Positions 9,381 through 18,050 are shown, counted from the first letter of the stretch. The stretch: 64,000 nucleotides of DNA from Duganella sp. BJB480 (GCA_003416985.1 QVIN01000002.1:742544-806543); one strand, 5' to 3'. The notes: generated from the letters alone by a model not told the origin. A program made the numbers and translations.

Positions 9381-10151
9381 ATGAAAACGAGTGAAGCGAC
9401 CACTGGAGCGGGCATGGCCTATGTAGAGCAATTCGCGGACGCTTACGCCGAAAGTTATGGCGAGCCCGGCGTCGCGCCGGTCGCGCACAGCGTGGCCGAC
9501 GAGCAAAAACACCTGCTGGCCTACGCGCCGCTGGTCAAGCGCATCGTGCGCCAGCTCAATTCGCAGATCGCCGGCGCCATCGACCGCGACGACATGGAAC
9601 AGATCGGCCTGATGGGCTTGCTGGAGGCGCTGCGCCGCTACGGCGAGCCGGACGGCGCCTTCGGCAGCTACGCCAGCCTGCGGGTGCGCGGCGCCATCCT
9701 CGACGAGCTGCGCCGCCAGGACTGGCGCCCGCGCGCGGTGCGCCAGCAAAGCCACAAGCTGCGCGACGCCGTGCGCGCGTTGACCCGCACGCTGGGCCAC
9801 GAGCCGAGCGAGCAGGAGATCATGAGCGGCCTGAAGCTCACGCCCGAGGCCTACCAGGCCTACCAGATGGACGAGAACGCCGAGCTGATCGCCAGCTTCG
9901 ACGAAGTGCTGCAGGACAGCGTCAGCAACGACAGCGCGCCCAGCCCCGAGGACCAGCTGATGGTGCGGCGCAGCCTGGAGCAGGCGCTGCGCGGCCTCGA
10001 CGAGCGCGAGCAGCGGGTGGTCCAGATGTATTACGAATTCGAGCTCAGCTACAAAGAAATCGCCGCCGTGCTGGACCTGACCGACGCCCGCGTCTGTCAG
10101 CTCAACAAGGCGGCGCTGGGCAAGATGAAGGCAGTATTGCAAAGCGCCTGA
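9381..10151 (+). CDS. fliA: Flagellar sigma factor 28 (FliA / LafS type)
   Basis: This sigma-28 factor would direct transcription of late flagellar genes such as flagellin. The 256-residue product has sigma region 2 (LVKRIVRQLN, DRDDMEQIGLMGLLEALRRY, RVRGAILDELRRQDWRPR), region 3 (PSEQEIMSGLKLTPEAYQAY) and region 4 (LDEREQRVVQMYYEFELSYK plus a helix-turn-helix EIAAVLDLTDARVCQLNKAA). A second ATG at 9414 has a better ribosome site (GGAGCGGGC), so the real start may be 11 codons later. Its place between fliL and motA, with flgM 2 kb downstream, suggests a sigma/anti-sigma pair dedicated to this locus. Confidence 0.93.
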   Translation: MKTSEATTGAGMAYVEQFADAYAESYGEPGVAPVAHSVADEQKHLLAYAPLVKRIVRQLNSQIAGAIDRDDMEQIGLMGLLEALRRYGEPDGAFGSYASLRVRGAILDELRRQDWRPRAVRQQSHKLRDAVRALTRTLGHEPSEQEIMSGLKLTPEAYQAYQMDENAELIASFDEVLQDSVSNDSAPSPEDQLMVRRSLEQALRGLDEREQRVVQMYYEFELSYKEIAAVLDLTDARVCQLNKAALGKMKAVLQSA

Positions 10152-10205
10152 TCCAGAGCGGGCGCAAGGCAAGATTAGAAAAATGACGCGGAAAGGCGAA
10201 TCATC

Positions 10206-11126
10206 ATGCAGCAAATAGTCGGCATACTCATAGTTTTAGGCAGCGTCTTCGGCGGCTTCTTCATGATGGGCGGCGCCTTCCATCAGATCTGGCAGCCGAT
10301 CGAGCTGATCGTGATTGCCGGCGCCGGCTTCGGCGCGCTGGTGATCGGCAACCCCAGCCACGTGCTGAAGGAGGCGGTCACCCAGATCAAGAAGATCGTG
10401 TTCCGCAAAAAATACGACTCCGAATTCCAGCGCCAGTTGCTGCTGCTGATGTACGAGCTGCTGCAGCTGGCCGCCGGCGGCCTCAAGGCGCTCGACGCCC
10501 ACGTCGAGGCGCCCAAGGACAGCCCGCTGTTCCAACGCTACCCGCGCGTGCTGGAGGAGCCCAAGCTGCTGGCCTTCATCGTCGACAACTTCCGCCTGAT
10601 GGCCATGGGCAAGATCAACGCCCACGAGCTCGAAGGCGTGCTGGAGCAGGAGCTGGAGGCCATCCACACCGAGCTCGAACAGCCGGCCAAGTCGCTGGCC
10701 AAGATCGGCGAGGCGATGCCGGGCTTCGGTATTCTGGCCGCCGTGCTGGGCATCGTGATCACCATGAACACGGTCAGCGAGGGCGCGACCTCGGGCGAGA
10801 TCGCCGAGCACGTCGGCGCGGCCATGGTCGGCACCTTCATCGGCATCTTCTTCTGCTACGGCATCCTCGATCCGATCTCCAGCATGATGAAGCAGCTGGT
10901 CAACCAGGAGGCGTCGAACAAGGAAACCGTCAAGGTGGTGCTGGTGACGCACGTGGCCGGCAAGCCGCCGCTGCTGGCGATCGACGCCGGCCGCCGCCTG
11001 GTGCAGCTGAACATCAAGCCGAGCTTCGCCCAGCTGGAACGCTGGATCAACGACCTGGAAGGCCGCGACAGCGCGCCGGCCGAGGACAGCTCGCGCAGAG
11101 GAGGCCGCGGTGCTAAAGTCGCATGA
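10206..11126 (+). CDS. motA: Flagellar stator protein MotA (LafT type)
   Basis: MotA is the membrane subunit that couples ion flow to torque on FliG. The 306-residue product has membrane helices at the N-terminus (QIVGILIVLGSVFGGFFMMG and PIELIVIAGAGFGALVIG), a cytoplasmic loop with charged residues expected to touch FliG, and two further helices (MPGFGILAAVLGIVITMNTV and AMVGTFIGIFFCYGILDPIS). A Lys/Arg-rich tail ends the protein. It follows fliA by 54 bp and overlaps motB by 17 bp. The ion used cannot be decided from sequence alone. Confidence 0.92.
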   Translation: MQQIVGILIVLGSVFGGFFMMGGAFHQIWQPIELIVIAGAGFGALVIGNPSHVLKEAVTQIKKIVFRKKYDSEFQRQLLLLMYELLQLAAGGLKALDAHVEAPKDSPLFQRYPRVLEEPKLLAFIVDNFRLMAMGKINAHELEGVLEQELEAIHTELEQPAKSLAKIGEAMPGFGILAAVLGIVITMNTVSEGATSGEIAEHVGAAMVGTFIGIFFCYGILDPISSMMKQLVNQEASNKETVKVVLVTHVAGKPPLLAIDAGRRLVQLNIKPSFAQLERWINDLEGRDSAPAEDSSRRGGRGAKVA

Positions 11127-12132
11127 CAAGGGCCATGAGCAAACCATCGTCAAGCGCGGCGGTGGCAAGCACAAGCACGACGACCACGGCGGCGCCTGGA
11201 AGGTAGCCTTCGCGGACTTCTGCCTGGCGCTGATGTGCTTGTTCCTGGTGCTGTGGCTGATGGCGGCCCGCAACTTCGAGTCGCTCGAGCAGATCCTGAC
11301 CGAGGCCGACGGCGCCAAGACCGACCAGGGCAAGGGCGTCATGCCCGAGCAGGTGGGCGGCCCGCGCGGCAGCCTGATCGACCGCTTCCCGATGCCGCAC
11401 ACCGGCAGCACCGAGGAGCCGGGCGACTTCAAGGCCAAGGGCGAGGCCCACACCAAGGTCACCGGCGAGGCCGAGCCGGTGGTCGAGACGCCCAAGATCA
11501 AGTACGACAGCCCGAGCGACCTGGCGGCGCTGTCGAAGGCGCTGACCAAGATGAGCGCCGAGGCCGGCCTGACCAGCAACCTGGAGTCGGTGATCACGCC
11601 CTACGGCTTGCGCGTGATGCTGCACGACACCGACCACCAGGGCATGTTCATGCGCGGCTCGGCCGTGCCGACCGACAAGTTCCGCGCGCTGCTGCGCAAG
11701 ATGGGCCCGCTGTTCCGGCAGATGGAGAACCAGATGCTGATCGTCGGCCACACCGACTCGCTGCAGTACGCCGACCGCAGCTACGCGGCCTTCTCCAACT
11801 GGACGCTGTCGGCCAACCGCGCCATGTCGGCCCGCTCGCAGCTGCTGGCCGGCACCATGAACCCGGAATCGGTGCTGCAGGTGGTGGGCATGGCCGACCG
11901 CGCGCCGCTCGACACCAAGCGCGCCGACGCCGGCGTCAACCGCCGCATCGAATTGCTGATTTTGACCACGGCGCAGGCCAAGTCGATCGCCACCATGTTC
12001 GGCATGCCGGAGGGCAGCAGCGCGCTGACCGAGGATGTCGACACGGCGCTGCCCGACGCCACCCTGCTGGAAAAACTGCGCAGCAAGCTCGGCGGCGCCA
12101 GCCCGCTGCGCGACCCGCGCCGCAACAAATAA
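11110..12132 (+). CDS. motB: Flagellar stator protein MotB (LafU type)
   Basis: MotB pairs with MotA and anchors the stator to peptidoglycan. The 340-residue product begins with a basic, His/Lys-rich cytoplasmic tail, then one membrane helix holding the ion-carrying Asp (AWKVAFADFCLALMCLFLVL), a long linker, and an OmpA-like peptidoglycan-binding domain (MLIVGHTDSLQY, then NWTLSANRAMSAR and NRRIELLIL). The GTG start at 11110 is supported by a strong ribosome site (GAGGAGG, near 11098-11104) and there is no in-frame ATG nearby. It overlaps motA by 17 bp. Confidence 0.92.
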   Translation: MLKSHDKGHEQTIVKRGGGKHKHDDHGGAWKVAFADFCLALMCLFLVLWLMAARNFESLEQILTEADGAKTDQGKGVMPEQVGGPRGSLIDRFPMPHTGSTEEPGDFKAKGEAHTKVTGEAEPVVETPKIKYDSPSDLAALSKALTKMSAEAGLTSNLESVITPYGLRVMLHDTDHQGMFMRGSAVPTDKFRALLRKMGPLFRQMENQMLIVGHTDSLQYADRSYAAFSNWTLSANRAMSARSQLLAGTMNPESVLQVVGMADRAPLDTKRADAGVNRRIELLILTTAQAKSIATMFGMPEGSSALTEDVDTALPDATLLEKLRSKLGGASPLRDPRRNK

Positions 12133-12170
12133 TACGACGTATGGAAACCAAGCCAACCCGAGGCACACGT

Positions 12171-12446
12171 ATGAGAATCTCCACAGGAAGTCCGGACGGC
12201 GTCGCCGTCCAGCGCGTGGCGGAGGCGGCCCCGGCCGAAGCCGCCGAGGCGCTCGCGCCGGCGCCCGCGCAGGCGCCGCTGCAGTCGGCGGTGATGCAGC
12301 CGGCGCTGCAGGCGATGCGCGAGATGCCGGAAATCGACCAGGAAAAGGTCGACATGCTGCGCGACGCGCTGGCCAAGGGCGAGCTGCCGTTCGACCCGGC
12401 CAAGCTGGCCGGCCTGATCCAGCGCTTCCACGGGAGCGAGAAGTGA
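12171..12446 (+). CDS. flgM: Anti-sigma-28 factor FlgM
   Basis: FlgM holds sigma-28 inactive until it is exported through the finished hook. The 91-residue product has a Pro/Ala-rich N-terminal half, unstructured as usual, and the conserved sigma-binding C-terminal helices (EIDQEKVDMLRDALAKGELP and FDPAKLAGLIQRF). The ATG at 12171 has GAGG at the right spacing; an earlier in-frame ATG at 12141 lacks one. The stop overlaps the GTG start of flgN (GTGA). Confidence 0.88.
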   Translation: MRISTGSPDGVAVQRVAEAAPAEAAEALAPAPAQAPLQSAVMQPALQAMREMPEIDQEKVDMLRDALAKGELPFDPAKLAGLIQRFHGSEK

Positions 12447-12895
12447 GCGACGCGGCAAGCTTGCAGTCCAGCCCGACCTCGCGCCAGGACGCCATGCGCC
12501 AGCTGCTGGCCGGCGTCGCCGACGACCTGCTGGCCTACGCCGAGCTGCGCGGCCTGCTGGAGCAGCAATTCGACGCCGCCGTGCGCCACAAGGGCCCGCA
12601 GCTGACCGCCGTGGCCGAGGCCATTTCCGCGCTGGTGGACGTGATGCAGGCGCGCCGCACGCAGCGCGTTGCGCTGGTACAACGCCTACTGGGCCCGGCC
12701 GGCACCATGTTGCAGGCTTTTGCCTTGCTGAAAAATTCGGCACGGGAGAGAATGGCGAACGACTGGAACACGCTGGAACAGATGGTTATCGAATGCAAGC
12801 GTTTGGGCAAGCGCAATAGCGACTTGCTGGTAGAACAGTACAGCATCATGCAGCGCGTGCTGCATGGCGAGGAGCAGATCTATGCACCAGCTTGA
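12443..12895 (+). CDS. flgN: FlgN-family flagellar chaperone
   Basis: FlgN binds the hook-filament junction proteins FlgK and FlgL before export. This 150-residue, mostly helical protein (AMRQLLAGVADDLLAYAELR, then QAFALLKNSARERMANDWNT) matches the size and shape of FlgN, and the C-terminal KRLGKRNSDLLVEQYSIMQR is reminiscent of the family. The start is GTG at 12443, with GGGAGCGAG upstream and overlap with flgM. FlgN proteins diverge strongly, so location after flgM and before flgA is part of the case. Confidence 0.8.
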   Translation: MSDAASLQSSPTSRQDAMRQLLAGVADDLLAYAELRGLLEQQFDAAVRHKGPQLTAVAEAISALVDVMQARRTQRVALVQRLLGPAGTMLQAFALLKNSARERMANDWNTLEQMVIECKRLGKRNSDLLVEQYSIMQRVLHGEEQIYAPA

Positions 12896-13646
12896 CCGGA
12901 TGCCATCGACCGCACCCACGGCTGCCACCGTATCGAACATGACGCCCAGCCGCCCCACCGCGGCGCTGGGCGGCATGGCGTCGGCGGGGGCGTTCGCCTC
13001 CACCTTCGCGCAAGTGCAGCACGACGTCGGCGCCTTCATCGCGCAGGGCGGCGGCTTCAGCTCCCCCGCCCCGGCCGCCAACGGCGCCACCCCGGCCATG
13101 AACCTGCAGGCGATGGCCCTGCGCCACCAGGGCGCCGGCGCGATCGACGGCGGCGCCGACACCGACACGCAACAGCAATTCCTGGCCGCGATCAAGCCCT
13201 GGGCCGAGGAGACCGCCGGCAAGCTGGGCGTCTCGCCCGACATCGTCGCCGCCCACGCGGCGCTGGAATCGGGCTGGGGCCGCAATCCGCTGCGCCAGGG
13301 CGGCGCCGACAGCAACAACCTGTTCGGCATCAAGGCCGGCGGCGGCTGGCAGGGCGCGGTGGCGGCCGCCGCCACCACCGAATTCGAACACGGCGCCATG
13401 CTGAAAAAGGTCGAGCGCTTCCGCAGCTATCCCGACACCGCCAGCGCCTTCCGCGACTACGCCGAGCTATTGACCGGCAACCCGCGCTACCAGGGCGCGC
13501 TCAACACCGGCAGCGACGCCCGCGCCTTCGCGCACGGGCTGGCGCAAGGCGGCTACGCCACCGATCCGAACTACGCGGACAAACTCAGCAAGCTGGCGGC
13601 GCAGCTGCAACGCGCCGGCGGCAAGCTCACTGCGTCGGGGAACTAG
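12882..13646 (+). CDS. Stand-alone flagellar muramidase (GH73 glucosaminidase, FlgJ C-terminal type)
   Basis: This 254-residue protein carries the peptidoglycan-hydrolase domain normally fused to the C-terminus of FlgJ, which opens the wall for the rod. After a low-complexity N-terminal stretch of about 100 residues comes the glucosaminidase domain: VSPDIVAAHAALESGWGRNP with the likely catalytic Glu, then NNLFGIKAGGGW, RFRSYPDTASAFRDYAELL and GYATDPNYADKLSKL. No classical signal peptide is visible, so export through the flagellar apparatus is inferred. The ATG at 12882 overlaps flgN by 14 bp and follows GGAG. The separate flgJ at 20693 lacks this domain, so FlgJ is split into two genes here. 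Its 3' end overlaps the convergent flgA by 20 bp. Confidence 0.87.
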   Translation: MHQLDRMPSTAPTAATVSNMTPSRPTAALGGMASAGAFASTFAQVQHDVGAFIAQGGGFSSPAPAANGATPAMNLQAMALRHQGAGAIDGGADTDTQQQFLAAIKPWAEETAGKLGVSPDIVAAHAALESGWGRNPLRQGGADSNNLFGIKAGGGWQGAVAAAATTEFEHGAMLKKVERFRSYPDTASAFRDYAELLTGNPRYQGALNTGSDARAFAHGLAQGGYATDPNYADKLSKLAAQLQRAGGKLTASGN

Positions 13647-14376
13647 TGGACACGGGCATATCGACAGGTTCCACCGTCGCCGCGCCCGTCACCCTGGCGC
13701 GGATCACGGTACCGTTGGCGTTGCGCACCCGCACCATGGTGCCGCGCGCGCCGTTGTCGAGCGCCTCGCCCGCCATGCTGACCTCGATCTGCTCGCGCCT
13801 GGCCACGATGCGTACCGCGTCGCCGCGCTTGACCAGGGTCGGCGCGCTCAGCAAGGCCATCCGCAGCACCTCGCCGCTGCGCAGCGCGCGCCGGCCGGCC
13901 AGCCCCACCACGTCCTGCGGATCGGACACGCTGTCGGCCAAACCGGAGATGTCGTGGCGCTCCAGCAACACATCTTCATCTGTCAGAATTTTTCCTGATG
14001 GCACATCGCTTGCCATGATCGCAATGCGCGCCGAGACCTGCGCGCGCACCACGAACTCGTACCGCCAGCCGTCGGCGCCGGCGCAGACGGCGGCGAAACG
14101 CATGCGGCTGGGCAGCCGCGTGTCGAGCGCCTCGACCGTCACAGCTTGGCTGCATGCGGCCAGCGGCCTGCTGCCGCGCACCACGGTCAGCTCGAATTTC
14201 GGCTCCACCAGCCCGCTGCTGTCGGCCCAGCGCTGCACATGGGCGCGCGCCGCCGCCTCCACCGCCAGCGGCACCTGTTCGGCGCCGATCGGACCGGTCG
14301 CGGAAAAAGCCGCGGAAAATGAAGTGCAAAACAGCAACATTGCACGCAAAGCGGTTACAATACTTTTGTTGAACAT
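13627..14376 (-). CDS. flgA: Flagellar P-ring assembly chaperone FlgA
   Basis: FlgA is a periplasmic chaperone for FlgI during P-ring formation. The 249-residue product has a signal peptide (MFNKSIVTALRAMLLFCTSF, cleavage near FSA), and a C-terminal SAF/ChapFlgA domain: VPSGKILTDEDVLLERHDIS, then GRRALRSGEVLRMALL, VKRGDAVRIVARREQIEVSM and GTMVRVRNANGTVIRARVTG. The ATG at 14376 has GAGGT upstream. It is transcribed away from flgB, the arrangement known from many flagellar loci including lateral ones. Confidence 0.93.
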   Translation of the reverse strand: MFNKSIVTALRAMLLFCTSFSAAFSATGPIGAEQVPLAVEAAARAHVQRWADSSGLVEPKFELTVVRGSRPLAACSQAVTVEALDTRLPSRMRFAAVCAGADGWRYEFVVRAQVSARIAIMASDVPSGKILTDEDVLLERHDISGLADSVSDPQDVVGLAGRRALRSGEVLRMALLSAPTLVKRGDAVRIVARREQIEVSMAGEALDNGARGTMVRVRNANGTVIRARVTGAATVEPVDMPVSTSSPTQ

Positions 14377-14416
14377 GGGCAATACCTCTACTATGATGCC
14401 GGGAGCCGTAACGTCT

Positions 14417-14435
14417 CGGGCGCATGATGCGCCCG
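14417..14435. promoter_or_regulatory. 19-bp perfect palindrome in the flgA/flgB divergent region
   Basis: The sequence CGGGCGCATGATGCGCCCG is a perfect inverted repeat around a central G. It lies between the divergent starts of flgA (14376) and flgB (14514), where both promoters must sit. It could bind a dimeric regulator or form a hairpin in the flgB leader. No convincing sigma-28 or sigma-54 promoter was found beside it. Confidence 0.4.
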
Positions 14436-14513
14436 GGCGCCATTCTACCCCGGCGCCGGCGGTTTTCACTCATGCAACATCGTTTTACAGCAATGCTTAC
14501 ACAGGGGATGAAC

Positions 14514-14876
14514 ATGGCGATTAATTTCAAAGACGCGGTGGGCCTGCATGCCGACGCGCTGCACCTGCGGGCCGAGCGCACCCGCATCCTGGCCTCCAAC
14601 ATCGCCAACGAGAACACGCCCGGCTTCCAGGCGCGCGACATGGACTTCGCCGCCACGCTGGCCAGCACCCAGGCCGAGGCCACCGGCGACATCGGCGGCG
14701 ACGACGACGCCGCCATGATGTACCGCGTGCCCTTCCACCCGACCCGCGACGGCAACACCGTCGAGATCGGCGTCGAGCAGGCGGCGTTCTCGCAGAACGC
14801 CTCGGACTTCCAGACCAGCCTGACCTTCGTCAACATGAGCCTCAAGGGCCTGGCCAAGGCCATCAACGGCCAATAA
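14514..14876 (+). CDS. flgB: Flagellar proximal rod protein FlgB
   Basis: FlgB is one of the proximal rod proteins between the MS ring and the distal rod. The 120-residue product has the rod/hook N-terminal motif (ALHLRAERTRILASNIANEN TPGF pattern) and a C-terminal helix (TSLTFVNMSLKGLAKAIN). The ATG at 14514 has AGGGG seven bases upstream, favouring it over the in-frame ATG at 14508. It is the first gene of the flgB-L run. Confidence 0.93.
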   Translation: MAINFKDAVGLHADALHLRAERTRILASNIANENTPGFQARDMDFAATLASTQAEATGDIGGDDDAAMMYRVPFHPTRDGNTVEIGVEQAAFSQNASDFQTSLTFVNMSLKGLAKAINGQ

Positions 14877-14886
14877 GGAGCGCCAA

Positions 14887-15309
14887 ATGTCGTTCAAGAA
14901 TATCTCCGAAATCGCCGGTTCGGCCATGGCCGCGCAGTCGGTGCGCCTCAATACCATCGCCAGCAACCTGGCCAACGCCGATTCCGTGGCCGGCACCGAG
15001 GCCGACACCTACCGCGCCCGCAAGCCGGTGTTCGCCGCCGTCATGACCGACAGCATCGGCGACATGGGCAACACCGGCGGCAAGGTCCAGGTGCTGGACG
15101 TGGTCGAGTCGGCCGAGCCGCTGCGCAAGGTCTACGAGCCGGGCCATCCGATGGCCAACGCCGACGGCATGGTGTTCTACCCCAACGTCAACCAGGTGGC
15201 CGAGATGACCGACATGATGTCGGCCTCGCGCGCCTTCGAGACCAATGTCGAAGTACTCGGCCGTATCCGCACGATGCAACAATCCCTCCTCAAACTCGGT
15301 GAAGGTTAA
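14887..15309 (+). CDS. flgC: Flagellar proximal rod protein FlgC
   Basis: FlgC is a proximal rod subunit assembled with FlgB and FlgF. The 140-residue product has the rod signature SVRLNTIASNLANADSVAGT at the N-terminus, the middle segment VYEPGHPMANADGMVFYPNV that is highly conserved in FlgC, and a C-terminal helix (ASRAFETNVEVLGRIRTMQQ). It starts 10 bp after flgB with AAGGAG upstream. Confidence 0.95.
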   Translation: MSFKNISEIAGSAMAAQSVRLNTIASNLANADSVAGTEADTYRARKPVFAAVMTDSIGDMGNTGGKVQVLDVVESAEPLRKVYEPGHPMANADGMVFYPNVNQVAEMTDMMSASRAFETNVEVLGRIRTMQQSLLKLGEG

Positions 15310-15312
15310 GCC

Positions 15313-15999
15313 ATGACAGTCAGTCTCCTCAACAACGGCGCCAGCGCCAACGCGCCGGCCACCGGCGGCAGCATCACCGGCAACAGCGCCAGCGCGACCT
15401 CGGACATGTTCACCAAGCTGCTGGTGGCGCAGATCAAGAACCAGGACCCGCTGTCGCCCAGCGACCCGGCCCAGTTCGTCCAGCAGCTGACCCAGCTGTC
15501 GCAGACCGAGTCGCTGCAGAACCTGTCGAGCCTGACCAGCGCCAACGCCAGCGTGCTGCAAAGCATGCAGGTGCTGGCGCTCGGCGCCCAGGTCGGCTCC
15601 GACGTCATGGCCGAGACCGGCACGCTGACGACCGACGGCAGCACCAAGGTGCACGCCCAGACCACGCTGTCGGCGACCAGCTCGAGCACCCGCGTGGTGC
15701 TGACCGGCATCGACGGCGCCAAGCACAACGTCAACCTGGGCGTGGCGGCGGCCGGCACCGTGCCGTTCACCATCGACCCGACCGCGCTGGGCCTGCCCGC
15801 CGGCACCTACACCATGACGGTGGAAACCAGCACCAAGGAAAACCCGCCGGTCGACCTGCAGGGCCGCCTGAACAGCGTGCGCCTGTCCTCGGCCGGCAGC
15901 GTCGTCCTGAACATCGGCAACATCGGCGAGGTCGCGCCGACCGCCATCACCGCTTTCAACGGTAAATCCACCGCTTCTGCCACCCAATCTAGTCTCTAA
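15313..15999 (+). CDS. flgD: Flagellar hook scaffold (cap) protein FlgD
   Basis: FlgD caps the growing hook and is discarded at completion. The 228-residue product has the conserved N-terminal segment (MFTKLLVAQIKNQDPLSPSD then FVQQLTQLSQTESLQNL), followed by a beta-rich core with FlgD Tudor/Ig-like patterns (SSTRVVLTGIDGAKHNVNLG, FTIDPTALGLPAGTYTMTVE). It starts 3 bp after the flgC stop and ends 14 bp before flgE. Confidence 0.93.
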   Translation: MTVSLLNNGASANAPATGGSITGNSASATSDMFTKLLVAQIKNQDPLSPSDPAQFVQQLTQLSQTESLQNLSSLTSANASVLQSMQVLALGAQVGSDVMAETGTLTTDGSTKVHAQTTLSATSSSTRVVLTGIDGAKHNVNLGVAAAGTVPFTIDPTALGLPAGTYTMTVETSTKENPPVDLQGRLNSVRLSSAGSVVLNIGNIGEVAPTAITAFNGKSTASATQSSL

Positions 16000-16013
16000 G
16001 GAAGGTATCCATC

Positions 16014-17279
16014 ATGAGTTTCGGTATCGCATTGTCTGGCATCCAGGCCATCAACGAAGCGCTGGACGTTACCAGCCACAACATCGCCAACGCCGGCACC
16101 TACGGCTACAAGTCGTCGCGCGCCAACTTCTCGTCGCTGGTCGCGGGCGACCAGCCGACCGGCGTCAACATCGGTTCCAAGACCCAGAACATCGGCCTGT
16201 CCGGCGGCATCCTCAACACCGGCCGCTCGCTGGACGCCTCGATCAACGGCGCCGGCTTCTTCATGGTCAAGGACAGCAGCAACACCATCAACTACACCCG
16301 GGTCGGCATCTTCGACACGTCCAAGGACGGCTTCCTGACCGACGCCAGCGGCCGCCGCGTGCAGGGCGCCACCATCACGCCGCCGAGCACCACGCCGGGC
16401 GCCCAGGGCGATATCACGATCCCGACCGGCCAGATCCCGGCCGTCATCAGCGACAAGCTCAACTACGTCGGCAACCTGTCGGCCGACTGGAAGGTGACCA
16501 CCTTCCCGGCCACCGTGACGCCGACCACGCCGCCCGACCCGTCGACCTTCAGCATGTCGAAGACCAGCATCATCTACGACACGCTGGGCGGCCAGCACAC
16601 GCTGACCCAGTACTTCGGCGCCTCCGCGCAGGGCAAGGTGGACGTCAACTACGTCGTCGACGGCAATTCCATCGGCAAGACCACCACGCTGGAATTCAAC
16701 CTGACCTCCGGCCAGATGACGGTGCCGGATCCGACCGACCCGGCCGTCAAGGGCGTCTTCGACATGGGCGACCTGAGCGGGATCGACACCAGCGACGCGG
16801 CACTGTGGCCGGGCTTCACCAGCGGCGCCAAGCTGACCAGCGATTTCAAGGTCGACTACACCGGCACCACCTACTTCGCCGGCGAGGCCACCACCTCGAC
16901 CAACGCCGCCAACGGCTACGCCTCCGGCACCTTCGCCGGCGTCGACCTGGCCAAGGACGGCTCGGTGATCGCCAAGTACAGCAACGGCCAGAAGCAGGCG
17001 GTCGGCAAGCTGACGCTGGCCACCTTCCCCGACGAGGGCGCGCTGACCCAGGTCGACGACACCAGCTGGGTGCAGTCGCTCGGCTCGGGCACGCCACTGG
17101 TCAACTACGCCGGCGTCGGCACCACCGGCACGCTCAACACCAGCTCGCTGGAACAGTCGAACGTGGACATCACGTCCGAACTGGTCGGCCTGATGACCTC
17201 GCAGCGCAACTACCAGGCGAACTCCAAGGTCATCCAGACCGAGAGCCAGATGATGCAATCGCTGATGCAAGCGATCTAA
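16014..17279 (+). CDS. flgE: Flagellar hook protein FlgE
   Basis: FlgE polymerises into the flexible hook. The 421-residue product starts with the hook/rod motif (ALSGIQAINEALDVTSHNIA, then NAGTYGYKSSRANFSSL), carries the large exposed domains in the middle, and ends with the family C-terminus (LEQSNVDITSELVGLMTSQR, NYQANSKVIQTESQMMQSLM). AAGGA precedes the ATG. Length is in the usual range for FlgE. Confidence 0.95.
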   Translation: MSFGIALSGIQAINEALDVTSHNIANAGTYGYKSSRANFSSLVAGDQPTGVNIGSKTQNIGLSGGILNTGRSLDASINGAGFFMVKDSSNTINYTRVGIFDTSKDGFLTDASGRRVQGATITPPSTTPGAQGDITIPTGQIPAVISDKLNYVGNLSADWKVTTFPATVTPTTPPDPSTFSMSKTSIIYDTLGGQHTLTQYFGASAQGKVDVNYVVDGNSIGKTTTLEFNLTSGQMTVPDPTDPAVKGVFDMGDLSGIDTSDAALWPGFTSGAKLTSDFKVDYTGTTYFAGEATTSTNAANGYASGTFAGVDLAKDGSVIAKYSNGQKQAVGKLTLATFPDEGALTQVDDTSWVQSLGSGTPLVNYAGVGTTGTLNTSSLEQSNVDITSELVGLMTSQRNYQANSKVIQTESQMMQSLMQAI

Positions 17280-17293
17280 GGACAAGCCGACCC

Positions 17294-18019
17294 ATGGATG
17301 CGCTGATCTACACCGCCATGAGCGGGGCCGAGCGGGCCCTGCGCGGCCAGCAGGTACACGCCAACAACCTGGCCAACATCGAAACCGGCGGCTTCCGCGC
17401 CAATATGGAGCTGTCGTCGGCGCAGACCGTCAACGGCTACGGCTACGACGACCGCCACATGTCGCAGCTGCAGGCCAACGCGGTCTCGACCCGCCAGGGC
17501 ACGCTCAAGGCCACCGGCCGCGAGCTGGACGTCGCCATCTCCGGCGACGGCTTCCTGGCGGTGCAGGGCCCGACCGGCGAGGCCTACACCCGCGCCGGCG
17601 CGATGACGCTCGACGAGACCGGCACGCTGAAGATCAACGGCAACGTGGTGCTGGGCGAAGGCGGCCCGATCACCCTGCCCCAGTACAGCAAGATCGCGGT
17701 GGGCGCGGACGGCACGGTGTCGATCCAGAGCCCCGGCACCACCACCATGCAGACCATCGACAAGCTCAAGCTGGTCAAGGCCGAGGCCTCGGAGCTGACC
17801 AAGAACGAGGCCGGCCTGCTGGTGGCGCGCAGCGGCCAGCCGCTGGCCACCGACGCCACCGTGGTGGTCAAGCCCGGCCACCTGGAGGGCAGCAATGTGT
17901 CGGCGGTCGAGGAAATGGTCGCCACCATGAGCTTGAACCGCACGTTCGAGATCCAGATGAAATTGTTCAAGGCCAGCGATTCGATGGCCGAAACCGGTAA
18001 CCGCCTGATCGGCGGCTGA
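17294..18019 (+). CDS. flgF: Flagellar proximal rod protein FlgF
   Basis: FlgF is a rod protein of the hook/rod family. The 241-residue product begins MDALIYTAMSGAERALRGQQ and VHANNLANIETGGFRANMEL, the standard FlgF N-terminus, and includes the flagellar basal-body core pattern (LDVAISGDGFLAVQGPTGEA, YTRAGAMTLDETGTLKINGN). The C-terminus VSAVEEMVATMSLNRTFEIQ matches rod proteins. The ATG at 17294 lies 14 bp after flgE. Confidence 0.94.
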   Translation: MDALIYTAMSGAERALRGQQVHANNLANIETGGFRANMELSSAQTVNGYGYDDRHMSQLQANAVSTRQGTLKATGRELDVAISGDGFLAVQGPTGEAYTRAGAMTLDETGTLKINGNVVLGEGGPITLPQYSKIAVGADGTVSIQSPGTTTMQTIDKLKLVKAEASELTKNEAGLLVARSGQPLATDATVVVKPGHLEGSNVSAVEEMVATMSLNRTFEIQMKLFKASDSMAETGNRLIGG

Positions 18020-18050
18020 GCCGGTCCACGTTACACCCAAGGGAGAAATC

